From Amycolatopsis coloradensis (GTDB taxonomy: Bacteria > Actinomycetota > Actinomycetes > Mycobacteriales > Pseudonocardiaceae), in NCBI RefSeq assembly GCF_001953865.1, contig NZ_MQUQ01000017.1, forward strand, positions 243,155 to 307,154: 64,000 nt of DNA, given 5' to 3'. The translations under genes were made by a program, and so were the position numbers. Below, piece after piece: positions 1 through 8,587 of the stretch (positions are counted from its first letter, which is position 1; every line of letters begins with the position of its first letter). Under the pieces are notes generated by a model that saw only the letters and a list, made by a program, of their open reading frames with translations, did no database searches and was not told the origin of the DNA.

Positions 1-1071
1 GCGGCGTCGATGCTGGAGTCGGCGGGGGCACCGGCGCCGCTCCCGGACAGCCCGGCGGCCCTCGCGGCGTTGGTGGGCCTGCATTCCGGCGAACTCGCGC
101 TGGCCGAGTCGGTGCTGAGCCGCGCGGTGCGCGGGCGGATCGGCGGCGACCTGCTCGCGAAACGGCACCGGCTGCTGCTCGGCTGGGTCGCGATGACCGC
201 GGGCGACCTCAAGACGGCCGCCGAGGCCTTGCTGCCACCGGAGGGTCTCGAAGCCCGCGACGAACTTTTCGCCGCTACCCTTCGACTCGGCCTGGCGCGA
301 CGGGCGAGCGACCTTCCCGGGCTGCAACGGTCATGGGACCGGGCCTACCAGGCTTCGATGCGACAGCAGCCGGACCTGTATTCGCTGCTGCCGCTGGGAG
401 AACTCGCGATCGCGGCCGCACGGGGCGGGGCGAGCGCCAAACTGGCCGGGCAGCTGGAGCGGGCGCATACGGTGCTCGACGCGCTCGGCAACCCTCCACT
501 GTGGACAGCCACCCTGCGCTGGCACGAACTGCACGCCGCCATCACCGTCGAGAACCACGCCTCGGCCGGTGAACATCTGGCCGCGCTGAACGACTTCGCC
601 TCCTGCGGACGGTATCCGGCGGCGCTCGCCTCCGCCGCGACAGGCTGGCTCGCGGTCCTGACCGGGACCTTCGACCCCGAGACGATCACCGCGTCCGCGT
701 CGGAACTGCACGAACTCGGGCTCTGCTGGGACGCCGCCCGGCTGGCCGGGCAGGCGGCGATCCGGACCTCGGACCGCAAGGCGATGGTCCAGTTGCTCGA
801 AGCGGCGAGGCAGTTCCAGGGCCGCGCTCCGGAACCCATCGCGGCCACCGGGCTGAACGCCTTGAGCGAACGGGAGCTGGAGGTCGCGCGGCTCGTCGTC
901 GACGGGCTGACGTACAAGCAGGCCGGGAGCAAACTGTTCATCTCGGGGAAGACCGTGGAGCACCATATGGCCCGGATCCGGGGGAAACTCGGGGCCGGGG
1001 ACCGGCGGGAGTTGCTGGCGATGCTGCGGGAAATGCTTCCGGCAACCGAAGCGGACACGCGAATCCGATAA
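1..1071 (+). CDS. LuxR-family transcriptional regulator, C-terminal part (5' truncated by window)
   Basis: The reading frame is open from the first base, so the gene starts outside the window and only its C-terminal part (about 356 residues) is visible. Most of it is an Ala/Leu-rich, TPR-like helical region, typical of the sensory part of large LALR/MalT-type regulators. The last 70 residues form a LuxR-type HTH: LSERELEVARLVVDGLTYK, then the recognition helix SGKTVEHHMARIRGKL. It probably binds DNA as an activator; the ligand or partner cannot be told because the N-terminal half (often a STAND ATPase) is missing. The next gene on the same strand starts about 125 bases downstream and is probably a separate unit. 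Confidence 0.85.
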   Translation, partial: AASMLESAGAPAPLPDSPAALAALVGLHSGELALAESVLSRAVRGRIGGDLLAKRHRLLLGWVAMTAGDLKTAAEALLPPEGLEARDELFAATLRLGLARRASDLPGLQRSWDRAYQASMRQQPDLYSLLPLGELAIAAARGGASAKLAGQLERAHTVLDALGNPPLWTATLRWHELHAAITVENHASAGEHLAALNDFASCGRYPAALASAATGWLAVLTGTFDPETITASASELHELGLCWDAARLAGQAAIRTSDRKAMVQLLEAARQFQGRAPEPIAATGLNALSERELEVARLVVDGLTYKQAGSKLFISGKTVEHHMARIRGKLGAGDRRELLAMLREMLPATEADTRIR

Positions 1072-1117
1072 GTTGCCCGCCAGCTGCGCCTACCTCTCGA
1101 AAAATTCTGAGAAGAGT

Positions 1118-1145
1118 TGTCGGATCGGGCCGGTGGCGTTCGTGG
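1118..1145 (+). promoter_or_regulatory. Possible ECF-type promoter of the DHFR-like/DGPF/sigma operon
   Basis: TGTCGG at 1118-1123 is followed, after 17 bases, by CGTGG at 1141-1145, about 50 bases upstream of the first gene of the sigma-factor operon. ECF42-type sigma factors are reported to recognise a TGTCGA-like -35 element, so this is a candidate autoregulated promoter. It rests on a short match made by eye. Confidence 0.25.
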
Positions 1146-1197
1146 CAGGGATGAGGCCGCCCGCGAGGGGCGGTGCCCAGGCAAAGGAACCGCGATC

Positions 1198-1818
1198 ATG
1201 AAGCTGACGACGATGACTCAGGTCACCCTCGACGGAGTGGTGCAGGGAAACGGCCACGCGTCGGATGAGGACAGACGGAACGGATTCGAGCGCGGCGGCT
1301 GGGCCCGGGGAGCGGGCGACGACGAGACCAGGGCGTTCATCGCGCGGGCTTACGAGCGCGCCGACGCGTTCCTGTTCGGCCGACGGACCTACGAGCTGTT
1401 CGCCGGCACGTGGGGTTCCTCCACCGCACAGGATGTCCCTGGCTGGGAGCCCGTGGTGCGGGCGTTGAACACACAGCCCAAGTACGTGGCATCGACCACT
1501 CTCGCCGATCCGGCGTGGCCGGGCACCAGTGTCCTGTCCGGAGACGTCGCGGCCGCCGTCCGGGAGCTGAAGGCCAGGCCCGGCGGCGAGGTGCAGGTGC
1601 ACGGCAGTGGCACGCTGATCCCGTGGCTGCTGGAGAACGATCTGGTCGACGAGATGACGCTGATCGTGATCCCGGTGATCCTCGGCCAGGGCGCGCGGCT
1701 GTTCCCGGAGACCGGTCCGGATCTCGCGCTCGACCTGGTCGAGTCGCGGGCCGACTCGAAGGGCGTGACGATCCAGAAGTACCGGCCCGCCGGGCGCCCG
1801 CGGTATGCGACGGCTTGA
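1198..1818 (+). CDS. Dihydrofolate-reductase-like (RibD C-terminal domain) protein
   Basis: A 206-residue protein of the DHFR/RibD-C fold (start MKLTTMTQVTLDGVVQG). Family marks are the N-terminal TQVTLDGVVQG strand, FLFGRRTYELFAGTW, the GEVQVHGSGTLIPWLLENDLVDE helix-strand block and the C-terminal IPVILGQGARLF. Such stand-alone proteins bind NADPH; their substrate is usually unknown and they are not the housekeeping DHFR. The ATG at 1198 was chosen over an upstream in-frame start because AAAGGA lies 8 bases before it and the fold begins there. It is the first gene of an operon with a DGPF protein and an ECF sigma factor, an association common in actinobacteria. Confidence 0.85.
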   Translation: MKLTTMTQVTLDGVVQGNGHASDEDRRNGFERGGWARGAGDDETRAFIARAYERADAFLFGRRTYELFAGTWGSSTAQDVPGWEPVVRALNTQPKYVASTTLADPAWPGTSVLSGDVAAAVRELKARPGGEVQVHGSGTLIPWLLENDLVDEMTLIVIPVILGQGARLFPETGPDLALDLVESRADSKGVTIQKYRPAGRPRYATA

Positions 1819-1858
1819 ACGACCCCGTTGTCTTGACACCACAGGAGATGATCCGCCG

Positions 1859-2182
1859 ATGAAGTACCTGGTTTCCGTGATCGACGACAAGAGCGATCCC
1901 GGCAGCACGGACAAGCAGCAGGCCATCAGCGAGTTCAACGAACGACTGATCGCCGACGGCCACTGGGTTTTCGCGGGCGGGCTCGCGGAAACCGACACGG
2001 CCACGGTCATCGACAACCGGGGCGAGCGGCCGGTGTTCACCGACGGGCCTTTCGTGGAGTCGAAGGAATACCTCGCCGGCGTCTGGGTGTGGGAGGCCCC
2101 CGATCTGGACGTGGCGCTCGAGCTCGCCACCGAGGCGTCGAAGGTCTGCGATCGGAAGATCGAGGTGCGGCCGTTCCGGTGA
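1859..2182 (+). CDS. YCII-related / DGPF-domain protein
   Basis: A 107-residue protein of the YCII superfamily (start MKYLVSVIDDKSD). It carries the DGPF hallmark as TDGPFVESKEYLAGVWVWEAPDLDVALELA and ends in the usual KIEVRPF. DGPF proteins are small alpha/beta dimers nearly always encoded beside ECF42-type sigma factors; their biochemical role is not settled. The ATG at 1859 follows AGGAGATGATCC (AGGAG about 9 bases upstream). Its stop codon (2180-2182) overlaps the GTG start of the sigma gene, so the two should be translationally coupled. Confidence 0.9.
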   Translation: MKYLVSVIDDKSDPGSTDKQQAISEFNERLIADGHWVFAGGLAETDTATVIDNRGERPVFTDGPFVESKEYLAGVWVWEAPDLDVALELATEASKVCDRKIEVRPFR

Positions 2183-3411
2183 ACGACGCCGAGCAGGCGA
2201 TCACCCGGGTCCACCACGAGGAGTGGGCCCGGGTGGTCGCCGCCCTGACCAGGCGTTTCGGTGATCTCGACATCGCCGAGGAGGCGGCAGCCGAGGCGTT
2301 CGCGGCCGCCGTCGAGCGATGGCCGTCCGATGGTGTGCCACCCAACCCCGGCGCCTGGCTGACCACGACCGCCAACCGCAAGGCCATCGACCGGATCCGG
2401 CGTGAGACCAAACGCGACGACAAACAGAAGGAGGCTCGGATGGTGCACGACGACGCCCCGCCCGAGCCGCTCGGCGCCATCGACGACGACAGGCTCCGCT
2501 TGATCTTCACCTGCTGTCACCCGGCACTGGCGATGCGAGCCCGCGTGGCGTTGACCCTGCGCTTGCTCGGCGGGCTGACCGTTCCCGAGATCGCCCGCGC
2601 CTTCCTGGTGCGGGAAACCACCTTGGAGCAGCGGATCACCCGCGCGAAGGGCAAGATCAAGGCGGCCCGCATCCCCTATCGCGTGCCGACCGCGGAGGAT
2701 CTGCCGTCGCGGGTCTCCGGCGTACTCGCCGTCCTCTTCCTCGTCTTCAACGAGGGCTACCTGGCGACCGGCCCCGACACCGATCCGGTGCGTCACGAGC
2801 TGACCGCCGAGGCGATCCGGCTCACCCGCCTGATCCGTGCCCTCCTGCCGGACGACGGTGAGGTGGCCGGGCTGCTGGCGCTGATGCTGCTCATCGAGGC
2901 CCGCCGCACCGCCCGGGTCTCGGCGAGCGGCGAACTGGTCACCCTCGACGAACAGGATCGCGGAGCCTGGGACAAGGCGCTGATCGCCGAAGGCCACCGG
3001 CTGGTGCGTGAGCGCCTCGCCGCCGGGGTCGCTCCGGGCCGTTACCAGATCATGGCCGCGATCAACGCCGTGCACACCTCGGCCCGCGACGTACGCGACA
3101 CCGACTGGTCGCAGGTCGTCGCCCTTTACGACCAGCTCGTCCGCCTCGATCCCACCCCGATCGTCGCACTCAACCGGGCCATCGCGGTCGCCGAACTCGA
3201 CGGCCCGGAGGTGGCGCTGGCCATCGTCGACAGCCTCGCCGAAGCACTGGACGGCTATCACGCCTTCCACGCCACCCGCGCCGATCTGCTGCGACGGCTG
3301 GGCCGGAGCCGTCAGTCGCGCGCGGCGTACGACAAAGCCATCGACCTGGCGGGCAACACCGCCGAGACCGCCTACCTGACCCGTCGCCGCGATCAACTGT
3401 CGTCAGCCTGA
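2179..3411 (+). CDS. ECF42-type RNA polymerase sigma factor with C-terminal helical extension
   Basis: A 410-residue sigma factor. Residues 1-170 hold sigma2 (RVVAALTRRFGDLDIAEEAAAEAFAAAVERWP) and sigma4 (GLTVPEIARAFLVRETTLEQRITRAKGKI). The remaining 230 residues form the TPR-like extension of the ECF42 group, with its diagnostic stretch EARRTARVSASGELVTLDEQ followed by DRGAWDKALI. It is probably regulated by its extension and not by an anti-sigma factor, as none is encoded nearby. The GTG at 2179 overlaps the stop of the DGPF gene (GTGA), so start and operon membership support each other. What it controls beyond its own operon is unknown. Confidence 0.9.
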   Translation: MNDAEQAITRVHHEEWARVVAALTRRFGDLDIAEEAAAEAFAAAVERWPSDGVPPNPGAWLTTTANRKAIDRIRRETKRDDKQKEARMVHDDAPPEPLGAIDDDRLRLIFTCCHPALAMRARVALTLRLLGGLTVPEIARAFLVRETTLEQRITRAKGKIKAARIPYRVPTAEDLPSRVSGVLAVLFLVFNEGYLATGPDTDPVRHELTAEAIRLTRLIRALLPDDGEVAGLLALMLLIEARRTARVSASGELVTLDEQDRGAWDKALIAEGHRLVRERLAAGVAPGRYQIMAAINAVHTSARDVRDTDWSQVVALYDQLVRLDPTPIVALNRAIAVAELDGPEVALAIVDSLAEALDGYHAFHATRADLLRRLGRSRQSRAAYDKAIDLAGNTAETAYLTRRRDQLSSA

Positions 3412-3461
3412 CCGGACGTCGGCAGGCCCGCTTTTGCCAGGAGGGATGCGGTCGTGACCGG

Positions 3462-3518
3462 GTGTCGCGAAAGCCACTTTCGGGACGTCTGATGTCCCGA
3501 AAGTGGCTTTCGCGACAC
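3462..3518. terminator. Perfect 25-bp inverted repeat between convergent genes
   Basis: Arms 3462-3486 and 3494-3518 are perfect 25-base complements with a 7-base loop. They lie between the stop of the sigma gene and the 3' end of the converging MarR gene. The stem would terminate or insulate transcription from both sides although no T-run follows. Its length and perfection are also typical of dispersed palindromic repeats in Amycolatopsis-like genomes (inference). Confidence 0.7.
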
Positions 3519-3667
3519 GGAACCCAGTAGGTACCTAAGACACTCCCGGCCGCGCGGCGAGTTCGCGCAGCGCGGTGGCCGCGGCGTTGCGGACGTGGTC
3601 TTCGCACGCCTCACCAGCGGCGGTGGTAATTCGCTACGCGCAGTTCGCCGGAGAGCGTCGAGGCGCC

Positions 3668-4114
3668 TCAGTCGGACGCGAGGATCTCAGCCAGCCGAAG
3701 GGTGTCTTCGAGGTAGCGCTCGTAAGGAAAACCGGCCGCGACGAGCCCCGCGCGGAACTCGTCGTAGAGCGGCTTCCCAGCGGCATGGAAGGCTTTCTTG
3801 CCGGACTCGGTGAGCCGAACCAGCCGCCGCCGCGCGTGCTCGGGGTCGACGGTGATCCGCACCAGACCGTCCGCTTCGAGTGGGCGCAGCGCCCGGCTGA
3901 TCGCCGGATCGGATACCGACAGCGCCTGCGCGAGCCGATGCTGAGTCGTCGGCTCGATCTCTTCCAGTGTGCCCAGAAGGCGAATCTGGCTGTAGGTCAA
4001 ACCGTCGGGGCCATCGGCACGCCGGCGGGCGGCTTCGCCCATCAGCATGACCACGCGGTGCAGCAGGTCTGCGAGTCCGTCATCCACCAGCTCACCATAC
4101 CAGAGTGTTGACAC
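3668..4114 (-). CDS. MarR-family transcriptional regulator
   Basis: A 148-residue protein with a MarR winged helix: LTYSQIRLLGTLEEIEPTTQ, HRLAQALSVSDPAISRALRPL (recognition helix) and EADGLVRITVDPEHARRRLVRLT (wing with the typical DxxDxR-like DPEHARR). Terminal helices provide dimerisation. The GTG at 4114 abuts the palindrome at 4115-4126, which would mean a nearly leaderless message; a second GTG (4087), preceded by GGTGAG, is an alternative start. It is divergent from the membrane-protein gene at 4144, which it most likely represses together with itself. Confidence 0.88.
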   Translation of the reverse strand: MSTLWYGELVDDGLADLLHRVVMLMGEAARRRADGPDGLTYSQIRLLGTLEEIEPTTQHRLAQALSVSDPAISRALRPLEADGLVRITVDPEHARRRLVRLTESGKKAFHAAGKPLYDEFRAGLVAAGFPYERYLEDTLRLAEILASD

Positions 4115-4126
4115 GTTAATATTAAC
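4115..4126. promoter_or_regulatory. 12-bp palindrome, probable MarR operator
   Basis: GTTAATATTAAC is a perfect palindrome in an otherwise very GC-rich stretch, centred in the 29-bp gap between the divergent MarR and membrane-protein genes. AT-rich palindromes in this position are the usual binding sites of MarR dimers. It overlaps where both promoters or start regions must lie, so binding would block both genes. Confidence 0.6.
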
Positions 4127-4143
4127 TAGGTAAGACTGAAGCC

Positions 4144-4659
4144 ATGGACAACCTCGCTTACCTCGCCCAATCCGCCTTCCCGCTGGTCTGGATCGTGGTG
4201 CCTTCCCTCGGAGCCTTCATCCGAGCCCGCCACGCCACGTCCTCCCAAGAACGACTCGAGATCTGGCAGCGCTGGTGGGCCATCGGCGCCTTCGGCTGCG
4301 GCAGCCTGTGGATGACGGTCGCTTTCCTCGCCTTCCCGGACGTCATGGCCACGGCGATCGGCTTCGAGCGGACGCCCTTCATGGTCGAAATCGCGTTCGC
4401 CAACCTCGGTCTGGCCGTCATGGGCTTCCGGGCCGCCTCGGCCTCCGCGCGCGAACGCATCACCATCGGCCTCGGCGGCGGGATGTTCCTCTGGGGAGCC
4501 ATGATCGGCCACGTCTACCAATGGTTCGCCAACGGCGACCACTCCCCCGGAAACACCGGCGGCGTCCTCGTCAACGACCTCCTGATCCCGGCGGTCATGA
4601 TCGTCCTGGCCGTGCGATCGCGGCGACTCGCGGCCGCCCCACGACCGGTCGCGGCGTGA
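4144..4659 (+). CDS. DUF6790-like integral membrane protein
   Basis: A 171-residue protein with four predicted membrane segments: about residues 8-25 (AFPLVWIVVPSLGAFI), 48-66, 80-95 and 115-160. The pattern resembles the DUF6790/DUF4345-type small membrane proteins; no catalytic motif is visible. It starts 18 bases after the palindrome next to the MarR gene and is probably its regulatory target. Its stop overlaps the GTG of the next gene (GTGA), so the two are co-translated. Confidence 0.75.
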   Translation: MDNLAYLAQSAFPLVWIVVPSLGAFIRARHATSSQERLEIWQRWWAIGAFGCGSLWMTVAFLAFPDVMATAIGFERTPFMVEIAFANLGLAVMGFRAASASARERITIGLGGGMFLWGAMIGHVYQWFANGDHSPGNTGGVLVNDLLIPAVMIVLAVRSRRLAAAPRPVAA

Positions 4660-5300
4660 AAACCCCCGCCGGCCCCGACGCGACCGGGACGACACGAGCG
4701 GCCGCCGCCGAGCGGCTCACCATCTTCGTCGACGCGGTGATCGCGATCGCGCTCACCCTGCTGGCCCTGGATCTCCCCATCCCCCACGGCGACACCACCG
4801 ACGCCATGCTGAGTTCGGTGTCGGCCCACGGCACGGAGTACATCGCCTTCGCGCTCAGCTTCGTGGTGATCGCCGCCCACTGGCGCGCCCACCACGAGAT
4901 CTTTCCCTACGTCCGCTCGCTGAGCAGCCGCCTGATCAGCCTCACCCTCGTCTGGCTGTTCATGCAGGTCCTGATGCCGTTCGCGACGCGGGTGATCACC
5001 GCGGACGGCGCTTTCCCGCTCCGCTTCAGCCTGTACGCGATGGTGCAGGTCCTGGCGTCCGCGTCGTTCGCGCTGATCATCCGGGAGATCCGGCGCGAGC
5101 ACCTGTACCGAACGGACGGCCCGCCCCGGGTGTTCGCCCAAAGCCTGCTGCGCAGCATCTGCCTGGCCGCCGTGTTCGGTGTGTCCATTCCCGTCTCGTT
5201 CCTCACCGGGAACACCAGCGCGTACCTGTGCTGGCTCGCGGCGCCGATCGCCCTCGCCATCGCCCGCCGTGTCCAGGACCGGAAGCCGTCCGATGCCTGA
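4656..5300 (+). CDS. TMEM175-family (DUF1211) membrane protein, putative potassium channel
   Basis: A 214-residue polytopic protein. The first helix carries the family signature in the form RLTIFVDAVIAIALTLLALD; the canonical motif is RxxxFSDAVxAIAxTLL, and the Ser is Val here. Another segment, AFALSFVVIAAHWRAHHEIF, matches the conserved HxxxF after TM3. Bacterial TMEM175 proteins form tetrameric potassium-permeable channels. The GTG at 4656 overlaps the upstream stop. It is presumably under the same MarR control. Confidence 0.82.
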   Translation: MKTPAGPDATGTTRAAAAERLTIFVDAVIAIALTLLALDLPIPHGDTTDAMLSSVSAHGTEYIAFALSFVVIAAHWRAHHEIFPYVRSLSSRLISLTLVWLFMQVLMPFATRVITADGAFPLRFSLYAMVQVLASASFALIIREIRREHLYRTDGPPRVFAQSLLRSICLAAVFGVSIPVSFLTGNTSAYLCWLAAPIALAIARRVQDRKPSDA

Positions 5301-5374
5301 TCGGGGCTCGCCACCCGCCGCGCTCATCCTTTTCGCGGGTAGACGCCCGATGGCAGGGCGCGTAGGAACGAGGG

Positions 5375-6784
5375 ATGGCTCAGGAGAGGTCCAGACGAGT
5401 GTTCCTGTCCACGTCGGCCGCGCTGTCGGCGGTCGCCCTCACCGGGGTCCCGGCCGGTGCCGAACAGCTGGGTGATCGAGGGCCAGGCGGCTCCCTTCCA
5501 CCGCAACGGCCCGACGCGGATCTACGGGCGATCCTGCGGGAGATCGACGAGCACCGCGTCGAGGCCATCGTGCGCAGGCTCGCCGCCTTCGGGACGCGGC
5601 ACACGTTGTCCTCGCAAACCGATCCGGTCCGGGGAATCGGCGCCGCCCGCGACTGGATCCTCGCGGAGATGCGGAAGTCCGCGGAAAAGTCGGGCGGCCG
5701 GATGACGGTCGAGTCGCAGTCGTACGTGCAACCGCCCGCCCCGCCCCGGATCCCGGTCGCCACCACGATCACCAACGTCGTCGCCACGTTGCGCGGATCG
5801 TCCACACCCGAACGGGTCTACGTCGTGTCGGGTCACTACGACTCGCGGTGTTCGGATCCGCTCGACGCGACCAAGGACGCGCCTGGCGCCGACGACGACG
5901 CGTCCGGGGTGGCCGTCGCGATGGAACTCGCCCGCGTCCTCGCCACCCGCCGCCCGGCCGCGACCATCGTGTTCGCGGCGGTCGCGGGCGAAGAACAGGG
6001 ACTGTTCGGCGCGCGGCATCTGGCCACCCTCTTCAAAGCGGCGGGCACGAACGTGCAGGCGATGTTCACCAACGACATCGTCGGGTCGAGCCGGGCGGAC
6101 GACGGGACGCGGGATCCGCGCACGATCCGGTTGTTCGCCGAGGGCGTGCCGACGTCGGAAACCCCGGCGCAGGCCGAGATCCGGCGCGCGGTCGGTGGCG
6201 AGAACGATTCGCCTTCCCGTCAGCTGGCGCGGTTCGTGCGGTCGGTCGCGGAGAACGACGCGACCGGCATGTCCGTGCGGGTGATCTACCGGCGCGACCG
6301 CTACCTCCGGGGTGGCGACCACATCCCGTTCCTCGAGCAGGGGTATCCGGCGGCGCGGTTCACCGAACCGCACGAGGACTACGCGCACCAGCACCAGGAC
6401 GTCCGGGTGGAGAACGGCAAGCAGTTCGGCGACCTGCCGGAGTTCTGCGACTTCCCGTTCATCGCCAGGGTCGCGCGGGTGAACGCGGCCACGATGTGGT
6501 CGCTGGCGACCGCGCCCGGCACCCCCGAGGACGTCCGCGTCCGGACGAACCAGCTGACGAACGACACGGATCTGGTGTGGCGGCGCGGAACCGACCCGGA
6601 TCTCGCCGGCTACGAGGTCGTCTGGCGGCAGACGACGGAGGCCGAATGGACGCACTCGATCGGGGTCGGCGACAGGACCGAGGCTAAAGTGGATCTGTCG
6701 AAGGACAACGTGTTCTTCGGCGTTCGCGCGGTCGGGAAGAACGGCCACCGTTCCCCGGTCGCGTTTCCGACACCCCTGAGCTGA
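5375..6784 (+). CDS. Secreted M28-family zinc aminopeptidase with C-terminal fibronectin-type domain
   Basis: A 469-residue exported peptidase. The N-terminus (SRRVFLSTSAALSAVALTG) is a twin-arginine signal peptide ending near residue 29. The M28 zinc residues are recognisable: His/Asp in VVSGHYDSR, Asp in PGADDDASGVAVA, the catalytic Glu pair in AGEEQGLFGARH, Asp in FTNDIVG and the distal His in TEPHEDYAHQHQD. The last 90 residues (PEDVRVRTNQLTNDTDLVW onward) form a fibronectin-III-like domain. It probably acts as an extracellular di-zinc aminopeptidase. The ATG follows AGGAACGAGGG. Confidence 0.9.
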   Translation: MAQERSRRVFLSTSAALSAVALTGVPAGAEQLGDRGPGGSLPPQRPDADLRAILREIDEHRVEAIVRRLAAFGTRHTLSSQTDPVRGIGAARDWILAEMRKSAEKSGGRMTVESQSYVQPPAPPRIPVATTITNVVATLRGSSTPERVYVVSGHYDSRCSDPLDATKDAPGADDDASGVAVAMELARVLATRRPAATIVFAAVAGEEQGLFGARHLATLFKAAGTNVQAMFTNDIVGSSRADDGTRDPRTIRLFAEGVPTSETPAQAEIRRAVGGENDSPSRQLARFVRSVAENDATGMSVRVIYRRDRYLRGGDHIPFLEQGYPAARFTEPHEDYAHQHQDVRVENGKQFGDLPEFCDFPFIARVARVNAATMWSLATAPGTPEDVRVRTNQLTNDTDLVWRRGTDPDLAGYEVVWRQTTEAEWTHSIGVGDRTEAKVDLSKDNVFFGVRAVGKNGHRSPVAFPTPLS

Positions 6785-6790
6785 TGCCTG

Positions 6791-7381
6791 ATGACGATCA
6801 CGCCCGACGACCTCGACGCGGCGGTGGCGAGCGTGGTGAGCGGTCTGCACGAGGCGTCGAGCCGTGACTGGTCGTCAGCGCCGGGCACCGGTGAGCTGAA
6901 CGCCTGGCGGACGGCCGAGCACCTCGGCGACTGCCTCATCTCCTACGCCGGACTGCTGATCGCCCGGCCGTCGACGCCGCGGTTCGTCTGCTTCGAATCC
7001 GTCGCGGACAAGGCGGCGACGCCCTCGGAAATGCTGGAGTTCATCACCGTCGGCGCCGGTCTGCTGGGCGCCACCCTGCGCACGGCGGCCCCGGACGTGC
7101 GCGCATACCACCCGAGCGGCCACGCCGACATCGAGGGCTTCGCCGGGATGGGCTGCGTCGAGGTCCTGGTGCACGGCGAAGACATGGCCAGGGGCCTCGA
7201 CGTCACGCTCGATCCGCCACGCGACGTCTGTTCCCGTGTCCTCGCACGGATGTTCCCGGACGTCGACGCCGCCGACGTCGACCCCTGGACCGCGTTGCTG
7301 TGGGCGACGGACCGCACCGGCCTTCCCGGACGGCCCTCCCGCGCCGGCTGGCAATGGCGAGGCACACCGCTGGACGCCTGA
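6791..7381 (+). CDS. DinB / maleylpyruvate-isomerase-like metal-binding protein
   Basis: A 196-residue protein of the DinB-like four-helix bundle superfamily (mycothiol-dependent maleylpyruvate isomerase N-terminal type). The metal-binding His candidates are in WRTAEHLGDCLISYAG and in VEVLVHGEDMARGLDV, whose HGxDxA pattern is typical of the family. In actinobacteria many such proteins use mycothiol or bacillithiol-type cofactors; the substrate is unknown. It starts six bases after the M28 stop and may be co-transcribed with it. Confidence 0.78.
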   Translation: MTITPDDLDAAVASVVSGLHEASSRDWSSAPGTGELNAWRTAEHLGDCLISYAGLLIARPSTPRFVCFESVADKAATPSEMLEFITVGAGLLGATLRTAAPDVRAYHPSGHADIEGFAGMGCVEVLVHGEDMARGLDVTLDPPRDVCSRVLARMFPDVDAADVDPWTALLWATDRTGLPGRPSRAGWQWRGTPLDA

Positions 7382-7606
7382 CCGAGCAGCCGCCGGCAGG
7401 TCCGCCGGGAGCTGTTCCCGCACTGTCCCCGGCCTCGCGGTCATCACCAGGACCCGGCATCGCGCGCGGGGTGCTGCGCGGCCATCGTGTGCGGGCGATG
7501 CTGCCGGAACGCGCCGGACGGGCCCGGGTCGAGGGGTCCGCGGCCGGGTCGTCCTGCGGGACAGCACCGCCCGCCGGCAAGGTGACTCCTGAGAAGAGGA
7601 GACGCG

Positions 7607-8515
7607 ATGCCCCGAACCCTCGGCGACGACGAGGTCCGCGCGGCCGTCCCCATGCGGGACGCGGTCAAGGCGGTCCGCGACGCGTTCACCGAACTCGCCG
7701 CCGGGCACTTCACCCAGCCGGAACGCCTCGTCTTCGGCGACGGAGCGGTGCTGGTGATGACGGCGCATCACGCACCGTCGGGCACCGCGGTGGTCAAGAC
7801 GCTCAGCGTCCGGCTGGATCGTGATCCGGCGATCCTCGGCACCGTGGTCATGGCGGGCACCGCCACCCCGCTCGTCGCCGACGCGACCGCCGTGACCACC
7901 CTCCGCACCGGCGCGGTCACCGGCGTCGCGACCGATCTGCTCGCCCCGGCGGGCGCCGGGCGGCTCGCCCTCCTCGGTTCCGGGGCGCAGGCGGCCGATC
8001 AGGTTCGCGCGGTCGCCACGGTGCGGGAACTGCGCGAGGTCGCGATCCACAGCCGCACCACCGCAAACGCCCGCGCGCTGGCGAAACGGCTCGGCGAAGA
8101 GTTCCCGGCCGTGTCCTTCCGTGTCGCCGAGTCCGTGGAAGACGCCTTGGCGGACGCGGAGATCGTGAACTGCGCGACGTCTTCGGAGACCCCGCTCTTC
8201 GCTCTGTCGGCGTTGCCGGAGAACGTCCATGTCAACGCGATCGGCTCGTTCCGGCCGTCGATGCGCGAACTCCCCACGGAGTTGCTCGCGACCGCGTCGA
8301 TCGTGGTCGTCGATCAGCTCGGGGCCGCACTCGAAGAGGCGGGCGAGGTGATCAAGGCCGTGGAGGACGGCGTTCTCGACCGGGACGCCATCGTGGAACT
8401 CGGCGCCGTTTTGCCGTCACCGCCCGCGGTCTCGGGGAGGACCGTGTTCAAGTCCGTCGGCGTCGCCGCCCAGGATTGGGCCATCGCACGGTCACTGGCG
8501 GCCCACGAGGAGTAG
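7607..8515 (+). CDS. Ornithine cyclodeaminase / mu-crystallin family dehydrogenase
   Basis: A 302-residue NAD(P)-dependent enzyme of the OCD/mu-crystallin family. The Rossmann motif is LALLGSGAQAADQVRAV; family-typical blocks are VKTLSV, DATAVTTLRTGAVTGVATDLLA and VNAIGSFRPSMRELP (after the usual HVNAIG). Members act as cyclodeaminases, imine reductases or amino-acid dehydrogenases, so the substrate is uncertain. GAGGAGA lies 6 bases before the ATG. It is unrelated in sequence detail to the SbnB-like OCD protein at 38.7 kb, which belongs to a biosynthetic cluster. Confidence 0.85.
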   Translation: MPRTLGDDEVRAAVPMRDAVKAVRDAFTELAAGHFTQPERLVFGDGAVLVMTAHHAPSGTAVVKTLSVRLDRDPAILGTVVMAGTATPLVADATAVTTLRTGAVTGVATDLLAPAGAGRLALLGSGAQAADQVRAVATVRELREVAIHSRTTANARALAKRLGEEFPAVSFRVAESVEDALADAEIVNCATSSETPLFALSALPENVHVNAIGSFRPSMRELPTELLATASIVVVDQLGAALEEAGEVIKAVEDGVLDRDAIVELGAVLPSPPAVSGRTVFKSVGVAAQDWAIARSLAAHEE

Positions 8516-8587
8516 GTGGGTACGGCCGATCGGCGCAACTTGACCGGTGAAACGTTTGTCATCGCCCGATCGGGGAACTTTTCAGCC

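Noticed and set aside
1090..3396. Long open stretch on the minus strand opposite the sigma-factor operon
   Set aside because: It is the shadow of three well-supported plus-strand genes; its composition (Arg, Gly, Asp, His-rich) is typical of antisense of GC-rich coding DNA.
3535..3633. A 30-codon minus-strand stretch resembling the end of a helical-repeat protein (EDHVRNAAATALRELAARPG) between two TAG codons
   Set aside because: Too short, lacks a start, and closes at a stop on both sides; it could be a gene relic but nothing else supports it.
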